From Granulosicoccus sp045106195 (GTDB lineage: Bacteria; Pseudomonadota; Gammaproteobacteria; Granulosicoccales; Granulosicoccaceae): a stretch of DNA of 64,000 nucleotides. Positions 36,063 through 43,940 of this stretch are shown here, piece by piece (the stretch's first letter is position 1; every line of letters begins with the position of its first letter). The stretch is from positions 520,007 through 584,006 of the forward strand of contig JBGCEH010000009.1 in assembly GCA_045106195.1 (NCBI GenBank). Reading direction: 5' to 3'. The position numbers and the translations under genes are program-made. The notes beneath the pieces are model-generated. The model saw only the letters and a list, made by a program, of their open reading frames with translations, was not told where the DNA came from and searched no databases.

Positions 36063-36938
36063 ATGAGCGACGATTCCGAATACACCCCGCCCACCGTGTG
36101 GACTTGGGAAAAAGAGAGCGGCGGCACCTTTGCCAGCATCAACAGGCCCGTCGCAGGGGCTACCAGCGAGCAGGAGCTACCCGTCGGCAAGCATCCTCTG
36201 CAACTGTATTCGATGGCCACGCCCAATGGGGTGAAAGTGACCGTCATGCTTGAGGAGCTTCTGGCCGCTGGACACACTGGCGCTGAATACGACGCGTTTC
36301 TGATCCGCATCGGCGATGGCGATCAATTTGGCAGCGGATTTGTTGATATCAACCCCAATTCAAAAATTCCGGCACTCATGGATCGCAGTACCAGTGAACC
36401 GACACGTGTGTTCGAATCGGGCGCTATCCTGCTCTATCTGGCAGAAAAATTCGGCGCGTTTCTGCCCAGCGACCACGCGGGACGCACGCAGTGCCTCAAT
36501 TGGCTTTTCTGGCAAATGGGCAGTGCACCGTATCTGGGCGGCGGCTTTGGACATTTCTACGCCTATGCGCCCATGAAAATCGAGTACTGTATCGATAGAT
36601 TCTCTATGGAAACCAAGCGACAGCTGGACGTACTGGATCGCCATCTGGCAGATAATACTTACATGTGCGGTGACACCTACACGATCGCAGACATGGCTAT
36701 CTGGCCGTGGTACGGCGCATTGATCTTGAACAGAGTCTACGAGGCCGCAGAGTTCCTCGACGCCAGTTCCTACAAGCACCTGAATCGATGGGCTAATACG
36801 ATCGACGAACGCGACGCTGTCAATCGTGGCCGGATGGTAAACCGCACTTTCGGGGAACCCTCTTCGCAACTACACGAACGCCATGATGCGAGCGACTTTG
36901 ACACCAGAACACAAGACAAGATTGGAGACAAGACTTAA
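36063..36938 (+). CDS. yghU: Glutathione S-transferase, YghU-type disulfide-bond oxidoreductase
   Basis: A nu-class GST-like protein of 291 residues. It has the long N-terminal extension typical of YghU (YTPPTVWTWEKESGGTFASIN with NRPVAGAT), a thioredoxin-like domain with YSMATPNGVKVTVMLEEL, and the glutathione-binding INPNSKIPAL and FESGAILLYLAEKFG. The all-alpha C-terminal domain includes MCGDTYTIADMAIWPW. YghU reduces disulfides such as 2-hydroxyethyl disulfide with two bound glutathiones. The ATG at 36063 is preferred over a TTG at 36048. Confidence 0.88.
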   Translation: MSDDSEYTPPTVWTWEKESGGTFASINRPVAGATSEQELPVGKHPLQLYSMATPNGVKVTVMLEELLAAGHTGAEYDAFLIRIGDGDQFGSGFVDINPNSKIPALMDRSTSEPTRVFESGAILLYLAEKFGAFLPSDHAGRTQCLNWLFWQMGSAPYLGGGFGHFYAYAPMKIEYCIDRFSMETKRQLDVLDRHLADNTYMCGDTYTIADMAIWPWYGALILNRVYEAAEFLDASSYKHLNRWANTIDERDAVNRGRMVNRTFGEPSSQLHERHDASDFDTRTQDKIGDKT

Positions 36939-37407
36939 CATCGGCCGAAATAAAAGGTGCATTCCGTGTGCATGGGGTGCGCCTTGTTCCGTTGCCAGTA
37001 CTCACAGCACGCTAGAAATACGATCGCATGAATGCTCGTCGCACAGATAGCGCTCGAACACCCCCGCTGAAAGCCGGATGGCCCTTCTACAGCCTGTCGG
37101 CGTTACCAACACGAGCTTGTCAGCAAGTTCACCCTGTATGATGCGGTCGCTGTAGTCATTAACGCCACGAATGTTTTGCGCATAACAGCCGCCAATACGA
37201 TCGTCTGCCTGTAGCCTTCCACCGTCTGCCATGGAAGTCCATAGATCAAGTCAAAGTTGGTTGATTCAAAACCCAGTGCCCGGGAAGCGCCGTGACCTCA
37301 GTCAAGAGGATCACACCTCTATTTTCGTAAGAACCGTATAATTGAATCCGCGGGCGTAGTATCTCTAGTTCGTTATCATTGAATCCACCGAAGGTGGCGG
37401 AGTTATA
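36939..37407. other. Intergenic region upstream of fnr
   Basis: About 470 bases without a convincing gene. A 76-codon leftward frame (37002-37232) starts with ATG but has no recognisable content. A strong ribosome binding site, GGCGGAG, precedes the fnr ATG at 37408. I looked for a TTGAT-N4-ATCAA FNR box and did not find one. Confidence 0.35.
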
Positions 37408-38175
37408 ATGAACGAAATCAACAACATCAGTCTTTCAACTCCTTCAGCAATCAGCAATATCTCCAGACACTGCGCTGAAGCGACATGTGCCAATTGCAAT
37501 CTACGCGAACTCTGTGTGCCGGGAGCAATTACCAGCCAGGAACTGGAGCAGCTCGACTCGATTGTTGCCATGCGTAAAAAAGTGAAAAAAGGTGCCACAC
37601 TCTTTCACGCCGGTGAAGACTTCAAAGCGCTCTATGCGGTACGCAGCGGTTTTTTCAAATCCCGCATTGCTGCCAGCAATGGGCGAGATCAAATTACCGG
37701 CTTCCAGACACCGGGTGAGCTCATGGGACTGGACGGTGTGGCAACAGAACGTCATGGGGTAGACGCTGTCGCTCTGGAGGACAGTGAGGTGTGCATCATC
37801 CCCTATACTGACCTTGAGCGTATTGCCAGAGATTTTCCACCACTTCAACAGCAGTTGCACAGAGTGATGAGTCGGGAGATCGTTCGTGAGCATGGCGTCA
37901 TGTTGCTGTTGGGATCAATGAAGGCAGAGGAACGTGTAGCGGCTTTCCTGCTCAACATATCCGAGCGTTATAAGCGATTGGGGTACTCCGCTGAGGAATT
38001 CATCTTGCGCATGACCCGGCAAGAAATCGGCAGCTATCTAGGCCTCAAACTGGAGACTGTATCGCGTACGTTTTCAAGACTACAGGAACAGGGAATCATA
38101 GAAGTCAGCGGCAAGTCGGTAAAACTTGTGCGTCTGGATGCGATCAAGCAGCTCTTCAATGCCTGTGACTCATGA
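37408..38175 (+). CDS. fnr: FNR-type oxygen-sensing transcription regulator
   Basis: A Crp/Fnr-family regulator of 255 residues. Cys27, Cys30 and Cys36 form CANCNLRELC, the C-x2-C-x5-C arrangement of FNR, and the fourth ligand is Cys129 in SEVCIIPY. It should therefore bind an O2-labile [4Fe-4S] cluster. An extra Cys22 is also present. The C-terminal helix-turn-helix reads RQEIGSYLGLKLETVSRTFSRL. The E..SR contacts in the recognition helix are those that read TTGAT half-sites. It is likely the main regulator of microaerobic/anaerobic genes. A universal-stress-protein remnant lies downstream, a frequent neighbour of this regulator. Confidence 0.9.
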   Translation: MNEINNISLSTPSAISNISRHCAEATCANCNLRELCVPGAITSQELEQLDSIVAMRKKVKKGATLFHAGEDFKALYAVRSGFFKSRIAASNGRDQITGFQTPGELMGLDGVATERHGVDAVALEDSEVCIIPYTDLERIARDFPPLQQQLHRVMSREIVREHGVMLLLGSMKAEERVAAFLLNISERYKRLGYSAEEFILRMTRQEIGSYLGLKLETVSRTFSRLQEQGIIEVSGKSVKLVRLDAIKQLFNACDS

Positions 38176-38261
38176 CCCTCTGTTTGATCTGCATCTACAG
38201 ACTACGCGGGGGAGTCTTATAGAGTGTAGCTACTGACATATTAGCGGCACATGGGTGACGT

Positions 38262-38444
38262 ATGAGCTACAAGACCTTACTTGTCTGCCAGAGTGACAAG
38301 GAAGAGGCTGAAGGACTGATTCCTATTGCCTTGCTGGTGGCGCGCCAATTCAATGCACACCTTTTCGGGATACATTCACTGCAAAATATTGAGTTCTACA
38401 CTGGTGTTTCCATGCAAATCTCCAGACGAACAACTAAGTCGACC
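38262..38444 (+). pseudogene. Truncated universal stress protein (UspA-family) remnant
   Basis: ATG 38262 begins SYKTLLVCQSDKEEAEGL and continues with LLVARQFNAHLFGIHSLQ, the first strand, helix and second strand of a UspA domain. After GVSMQIS the frame is disturbed. Skipping one base at about 38424 restores DEQLSRP, a plausible continuation. The sequence then runs into the 3' end of the kinase gene on the opposite strand (38445), and nothing of the remaining 80-220 residues is found. The in-frame stop is at 38469-38471. This is a 5' remnant left by a deletion or insertion next to fnr. Confidence 0.65.
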
Positions 38445-41400
38445 TCAGCCACCAATACTGGAATCTGCTGAGGTTGCCGTTCTAATAGCGTTACGAATCT
38501 GTGCAGTTTTTATAGGCTTGAAAAGAACGGCATCAAAAACATCATGCGCCTGATGCGCATCCTCTCTGGACATCCCTCCACTCATCATGATCAACACCGG
38601 GCGGCTACCCAGTTTTTCGGAGCGGGCAAGTACTGCTCTGGCAAGCTCAAGACCCGTCATACCAGGCATCTGCTGATCTGTTACCAATGCAACACAATCT
38701 GCAGAGTGAAGAATCGACAAAGCAGAAGTCGCAGAATCAGCCTGCAAAACGTTCCAGCCATCCACCTGAAGCAATGAGACGAGCATCTCACGTACGAGAA
38801 GATTATCGTCAACTACCAACAGATTTTTCGAATGCAAATTCCAGTCGATATCATCGGTCTTGATCACGGGTTGGCGGTCAAGAGCATGATCGGGCTTGCT
38901 TACATTTAGTGGTAAATACAAAGTAAATTCAGATCCTACCCCTTCCTCAGTATCGACTTTAATATTCCCACCCAGAACAGCGGTCAGTCTATCAACGATT
39001 GCCAATCCAAGCCCTGTGCTTTCTCTACTCGAAGGCCCAATCGTGCTGAAGGGCTGGAATATCGATGGCACGTACTGCGCCTCAATACCGATACCCGTAT
39101 CGCGAATAGTGATCTCAACCCAAACAGAATCACAGCCACTGTCAGGCGAGTTGCCGGAAGTTGTCCTGTCAAGACGAACATTAAAACTGATAGAGCCTTC
39201 ATCAGTGTATTTAAATGCGTTCCCCAACAGATTGTAAAGGACTTGCTTCACGCGTATCGGATCACCCCAGACACGTTGCGGGATTTCCGAATCCATAGAG
39301 TAATTGAATATCAGGGATTGTTTGCTTGCGATATTGGTAAACGTGCGACTTAGCGATCTCATGAGTTCATGAAAATCGTAAAGGTCATTGTTTAATGCCA
39401 AAGGCCGCGAATTCATCGTGCTGAGTTCGACAAAGTCATCCACCAGTTCTACAAGATCAGATACTGCAGATCTGGCTGAACCCAGCAAGTCGGCTATTTC
39501 TGCCGGTCGTTTGTCCAACGTAATGCCCTCAAGCGCCAACGATAGGCTTTGCAAGGGTGTTTTCAGTTCATGACCGGATGTGGACATGAATTCATCGCGT
39601 GAAAGTAGTAGCTCGTTGAGCTCTTCACTTAGCAAACGCTCGCTGGTTAAATCAAACAGATAGCCACTCCACACGTTAGCACCATCCTCGTCAACTCTAC
39701 AATGTGCATCGGCGAGTATCCAGCCTTTCTCATGATCAGGAAAATCAAATCGAAATGTCGCTCTGAAATGTTGTCGGGACGACATGCAAGCACGCAGTTT
39801 TTCTCTCACCCACTGACGATCTTCCACATCGATATAATCAAAAAAACCCTTGTTGTTGTGCTTTGCCTTGTCCGAAGACATCCGCGCCATCTTGCGGGTG
39901 AGGGTATTTGAAAATTCCAGAATAAGAGGTTTATCCTTGTATTGTCTGACCTGGAATACGCCTGTTCTCAATCGGTCTGTCATATCGACAAGCAGCCGTT
40001 CGGCCTGCTTTCGCTTCAGATTTTCCTGAGCAATTCTACGGTTCCAATACAGGATCGCTACGCTAAGAACCACCAGTGCGACTACGAGCAACACAAGAAC
40101 AGACAATGTTTTTTGCAGTCTTGCCTCAGGATGATAGTCTACTGCGATCCAACGGCGGATCATGCGATCGCGCAAGGCATCATCCATCTGCGCCAGAGCG
40201 CCGTTGATCAACGGAATGAGCGGCGCCGCAACTGTGTTTCCTGCGAAACCGAACTGCCCTACCACTTCGCTGAGCTCATCAAGCACCCGCAATTTTCCGC
40301 CAAATTCCGAATTCAGCATCCGGTTGGTAAACAGCTTAAGCTCAATGACCGCTTCCGCATCACCGTCGGCGACCAGGTCGAAGGCGGCCTTTGCAGTATC
40401 TGCGAAAACGATGTCCAGTTCAGGATAGTTCCGGGTAATCCAGGGAGCCAGGGGATGTTCAGTTCGAAGCGCCAGTCGGGCACCATCAAGACTCGCCAGA
40501 TCCCAGTGCTGCGCGTGATTGGCGTTTCCAACCAGCAGCCATGGCATAGACATATAGGAATCCGAAAAAATAAATCGCCGACGCCGTTCAAATGTGTTGT
40601 CGAAATGAGGAATCAGGTTGATTTCACCACTCTCCAAAGCCAGTTGCATGTCTGCTGCTGTTTCGTAGCCTTTTACCTCCAGCGTCAGTCCCAGTTGATA
40701 ACCGACAAATGAAGTGAATTCTGAAGCAATGCCCACATGGTTTCCGTTTTCATCGACACCATTGATCTGGCCATAGCCTCGGATGGCCCCCACTTTAAGA
40801 GACGAAAAGCCGGACAAATACGCTGATTGAAATGGCGACAACGACACCGGCGGTAATTGATGAGCAAGTCGATCGCCAACAAGGTCTGCCAGTTTTTCGT
40901 CCATGGTGAACCTGCCGTTGCTGACAAACCGCTCATAGAGAGAAGTCACTTTCGACCAGTCAGATCGAATGGCAATATGATTCCAGCCTGTCCCGTAGTA
41001 CACACGTTGCTTGACTTCCAACTGTTCCAGCCTCTTATCATCAAGCGCAAAAAGCCTTAACACCGGGCCATAATAAAAGGTGATTTCGCCAGTTATGAGC
41101 AACTCAAGAGCTTGCTCTGCACTGTCCACCGCTATCGCAATAGCGTCCGGAAACTGAATAGCGAGGTTGATCGCTGCTTCCGAATCAGCATCTACGCCGA
41201 CTCGAATGCCGGAAAGATCGGGGTTTTCCGATAAGTTCTGATCACTGATACGGGCAACCAATGCTGCCGGGTTCGGTACAACACCGCTTGTAAACAACAT
41301 GGTGTTACGACGCTTCGAGATATTTTCAAGACCGGGAATGATGTCGATCTGACGAGCATCCATCGCCTTGAGTAAAGAAGGCATGTCATCAAAGGCAACA

Positions 41401-41720
41401 AACTCAAGCTTGAACCCAATGGCATCGGATATCATCTTCAAGAATTCAATGGAATGCCCGCTGAATTCTTCCGTCTCATCGAAGTACTGGTAAGGCGGGT
41501 GTGATCCACTGACCACGCCTACCTTTAGCGTTCTATGCTGGTCGATGAAACGTTTATCGTCGACCTCCAGAGTACTGTCAGGAAGGTTGGACGAAGCGCT
41601 GACGTCGCTGTTGTCAGCTTGAGCAAACACCCAGGACTGCAAATTAAGGCAAGATATCGTTAAAACCCCAATGATCAGGACTACACGTGGGTACGGGTGC
41701 CATGATCGTAGGAAGCCCAT
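38445..41720 (-). CDS. BvgS/EvgS-like hybrid histidine kinase with two periplasmic binding domains
   Basis: A large unorthodox sensor of about 1091 residues. The order is a signal/membrane anchor (residues about 12-33), two tandem SBP_bac_3 Venus-flytrap domains in the periplasm (about 55-280, with LKVGVVSGSHPPYQYFDE, and 305-530, with LKVGAIRGYGQINGVDENG), and a membrane helix (about 540-562). Next come a PAS-like linker, a HisKA domain with His717 in SGHELKTPLQS, and an ATPase domain with DTGIGIEAQY and STGLGLAIVDRL. A receiver with Asp1015 in VTDQQMPGMTG ends the protein. There is no C-terminal HPt domain, unlike BvgS/EvgS, and no response regulator is adjacent. The start could be ATG 41774, 41729 or 41720; I chose the one nearest the signal sequence. 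Confidence 0.87.
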   Translation of the reverse strand: MGFLRSWHPYPRVVLIIGVLTISCLNLQSWVFAQADNSDVSASSNLPDSTLEVDDKRFIDQHRTLKVGVVSGSHPPYQYFDETEEFSGHSIEFLKMISDAIGFKLEFVAFDDMPSLLKAMDARQIDIIPGLENISKRRNTMLFTSGVVPNPAALVARISDQNLSENPDLSGIRVGVDADSEAAINLAIQFPDAIAIAVDSAEQALELLITGEITFYYGPVLRLFALDDKRLEQLEVKQRVYYGTGWNHIAIRSDWSKVTSLYERFVSNGRFTMDEKLADLVGDRLAHQLPPVSLSPFQSAYLSGFSSLKVGAIRGYGQINGVDENGNHVGIASEFTSFVGYQLGLTLEVKGYETAADMQLALESGEINLIPHFDNTFERRRRFIFSDSYMSMPWLLVGNANHAQHWDLASLDGARLALRTEHPLAPWITRNYPELDIVFADTAKAAFDLVADGDAEAVIELKLFTNRMLNSEFGGKLRVLDELSEVVGQFGFAGNTVAAPLIPLINGALAQMDDALRDRMIRRWIAVDYHPEARLQKTLSVLVLLVVALVVLSVAILYWNRRIAQENLKRKQAERLLVDMTDRLRTGVFQVRQYKDKPLILEFSNTLTRKMARMSSDKAKHNNKGFFDYIDVEDRQWVREKLRACMSSRQHFRATFRFDFPDHEKGWILADAHCRVDEDGANVWSGYLFDLTSERLLSEELNELLLSRDEFMSTSGHELKTPLQSLSLALEGITLDKRPAEIADLLGSARSAVSDLVELVDDFVELSTMNSRPLALNNDLYDFHELMRSLSRTFTNIASKQSLIFNYSMDSEIPQRVWGDPIRVKQVLYNLLGNAFKYTDEGSISFNVRLDRTTSGNSPDSGCDSVWVEITIRDTGIGIEAQYVPSIFQPFSTIGPSSRESTGLGLAIVDRLTAVLGGNIKVDTEEGVGSEFTLYLPLNVSKPDHALDRQPVIKTDDIDWNLHSKNLLVVDDNLLVREMLVSLLQVDGWNVLQADSATSALSILHSADCVALVTDQQMPGMTGLELARAVLARSEKLGSRPVLIMMSGGMSREDAHQAHDVFDAVLFKPIKTAQIRNAIRTATSADSSIGG

Positions 41721-41863
41721 GGTACTCATCGATGACGCGACATCCGGGGAGTCAGAACCAATCCACTCATTCACAAACTCGTAACATAGAATATATCGGC
41801 AGAATCGCTGGTCAGGACGTTGTAATTGGGCTGAAAGCTACTCGCTCGTATACCAGGTGTGCA

Positions 41864-41890
41864 GCCGCACGCTGAATTACCCCGTGCGGC
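41864..41890. terminator. Hairpin downstream of phaB
   Basis: GCCGCACG (41864-41871) pairs perfectly with CGTGCGGC (41883-41890) around an 11-base loop. It lies 25 bases past the phaB stop, between the phaAB genes and the kinase gene on the same strand. It is probably the end of the pdh-pha transcript. There is no T-run after it. Confidence 0.55.
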
Positions 41891-41914
41891 CAGCGATATA
41901 GATTCCTTGAACAT

Positions 41915-42640
41915 CTAGTACATATGTTGCCCACCATTCACCGAAATAGTCGATCCAGTAATGAAGCTGGCATCATCAGCAACAAGGAAAACCACTGTTC
42001 GAGCAATATCTTCGGCTCGCCCCAAACGCCCGACAGGGATACCTTTGATGATTTTTTCCAGAACGTTTTCCGGCACGGCACGCACCATGTCAGTGTCGAC
42101 ATAGCCAGGCGCGATGGCATTGACAGTAATACCTTTGGCTGCGCCTTCCTGTGCCAGAGCTTTGGTAAAACCATGAATTCCCGATTTGGCAGCGGCATAG
42201 TTTACCTGTCCGTACTGTCCGGCCTGACCGTTGATAGACCCGACGTTAACGATTCTACCAAAACTACTTTCGCGCATGCCGTCAATAACAAGGCGCGACA
42301 TATTGAAACATGACCCCAGATTAGTATCTATAACGGCCTGCCACGACGCCTGATCCATACGATGCAGGGTTCCATCACGCGTAATGCCCGCGTTATTAAC
42401 CAGGATTTCGACTTTGCCCCCCATGTCATCTTCGATGCGTTTTATGCCAGCCTCACACGCTGCATAGTCACCCACATCAAACTTGTACACAGGTATTCCA
42501 CTGGACTCTGAAAATGCCTTGGCTTTTTCATCATTGCCCGCATAGTTTGATGCCACATTGTAGCCTTCGGCTTTCAATGCCATTGCGATAGCAGCACCGA
42601 TTCCTCGTGTACCACCCGTGACGACTGCGATCTTGGCCAT
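41915..42640 (-). CDS. phaB: Acetoacetyl-CoA reductase (PhaB)
   Basis: An NADPH-dependent short-chain dehydrogenase of 241 residues that reduces acetoacetyl-CoA to (R)-3-hydroxybutyryl-CoA for PHB synthesis. It shows VVTGGTRGIGAAIA at the cofactor site, NNAGITRDGTLHRM, catalytic Ser and Tyr-Lys in GSINGQAGQYGQVNYAAAKS, and the C-terminal GSTISVNGGQHMY, a PhaB hallmark. Length and start match the family. It follows phaA by 88 bases on the same strand. Confidence 0.93.
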   Translation of the reverse strand: MAKIAVVTGGTRGIGAAIAMALKAEGYNVASNYAGNDEKAKAFSESSGIPVYKFDVGDYAACEAGIKRIEDDMGGKVEILVNNAGITRDGTLHRMDQASWQAVIDTNLGSCFNMSRLVIDGMRESSFGRIVNVGSINGQAGQYGQVNYAAAKSGIHGFTKALAQEGAAKGITVNAIAPGYVDTDMVRAVPENVLEKIIKGIPVGRLGRAEDIARTVVFLVADDASFITGSTISVNGGQHMY

Positions 42641-42728
42641 GCTTGTTTCTCCGAATTAAAAGTCTGTCTGACAACCGTTGAAGTTGCTCTGAAAAAGGGA
42701 ACCTGTTTACTCAGGTAACTGCTGCTTA

Positions 42729-43904
42729 CTACGGCCGCTCAACGCACATGGCTATGCCCATGCCACCACCGATACATAACGTTGCCAAACCCTTTTTGGC
42801 ATCACGGCGCTGCATCTCATGCAGCAATGTGATAAGCACTCGCGTGCCAGAGGCGCCAATGGGATGGCCCAGCGCGATGGCACCGCCATTGACATTAACT
42901 TTGGATGCGTCCCAACCCATATCCTTGTTAACAGCACAGGCCTGTGCCGCAAATGCTTCATTAGCTTCGATAAGGTCAAGGTCTGACACTGCCCAGCCTG
43001 CCTTGTCGAGCGCCGCATGACTGGCAGGGATTGGGCCTGAACCCATAATCTCAGGATCAACACCTGAAGTAGCCCAGCTGGCTACCCGCGCCAGTACCGG
43101 GGCACCTCGTTTTTCTGCTTCTTCGCGACTCATCATAACTACAGCTGCAGCACCGTCATTTAGACCGGACGCGTTCCCGGCAGTGACTGAGCCCTCTTTG
43201 GAAAAGGCGGGTCGTAACTTGGCAAGCGTTTCTTCCGTGGTCCCAGCCTTGATGTATTCATCAGCATCAACCACAGTGTCACCGCGGCGGGATTTTACGG
43301 TGACTGGCACGATCTCATCGGCGAACTTCCCTGCCTTCTGAGCAGCCTCGGCCTTTTGCTGGGAAGCCGCAGCGAATGCATCTTGTTGCTCACGGGTAAT
43401 TTCCCATTTGGCCGCTACATTCTCGGCAGTAGTCCCCATGTGATAACCATGGAATGCATCCCAGAGACCATCCTTGATCATGGTATCAATGAAGTCGGCG
43501 CTGCCCATTTTGTAACCGCTGCGCAGATGGGCACAATGTGCAGACAAGCTCATGCTCTCCTGGCCACCAGCAACCACTACGCTACTATCACCAGAACGTA
43601 TTGCCTGATATCCCATGGCAACAGTTCGCAAACCGGAACCACAGACCTGATTGATAGTGACCGCTGTCCTGTCTGCCGGGATGCCAGCATGAATAGCCGC
43701 CTGACGAGCCGGATTTTGACCGCATCCGGCAGTAAGTACCTGTCCAAATATAACTTCGCTGACATCATCCGCCGAGACCGAACTTCGACTCAGAGCTTCC
43801 TTGATGGCCGTTGTACCCAGCTCACTGCCGGAGACCGTCGACAGACTGCCTAGAAAGGAACCGATGGGCGTACGGGCTGCGCCGGTAATCACTACGTCAT
43901 TCAT
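42729..43904 (-). CDS. phaA: Acetyl-CoA acetyltransferase / beta-ketothiolase (PhaA)
   Basis: A 391-residue biosynthetic thiolase that condenses two acetyl-CoA to acetoacetyl-CoA, the first step of PHB synthesis. The acylated Cys lies in INQVCGSGLRTVAMGYQ, the active His in NGGAIALGHPIGASGTRVL, and the second Cys in TLCIGGGMGIAM. The gene begins only 36 bases after the dihydrolipoamide dehydrogenase stop, in the same direction, placing it downstream of the pyruvate dehydrogenase genes. Confidence 0.94.
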   Translation of the reverse strand: MNDVVITGAARTPIGSFLGSLSTVSGSELGTTAIKEALSRSSVSADDVSEVIFGQVLTAGCGQNPARQAAIHAGIPADRTAVTINQVCGSGLRTVAMGYQAIRSGDSSVVVAGGQESMSLSAHCAHLRSGYKMGSADFIDTMIKDGLWDAFHGYHMGTTAENVAAKWEITREQQDAFAAASQQKAEAAQKAGKFADEIVPVTVKSRRGDTVVDADEYIKAGTTEETLAKLRPAFSKEGSVTAGNASGLNDGAAAVVMMSREEAEKRGAPVLARVASWATSGVDPEIMGSGPIPASHAALDKAGWAVSDLDLIEANEAFAAQACAVNKDMGWDASKVNVNGGAIALGHPIGASGTRVLITLLHEMQRRDAKKGLATLCIGGGMGIAMCVERP

Positions 43905-43940
43905 GCTTTACAACTCCGTGAAAAGGTTGGATAAGAAATT

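Noticed and set aside
37002..37232. 76-codon minus-strand frame upstream of fnr
   Set aside because: No recognised motif, no good ribosome site and no partner gene; left as intergenic.
39942..40712. 256-codon plus-strand frame inside the large kinase gene
   Set aside because: Antisense to conserved kinase and binding-domain sequence, with no protein features of its own.
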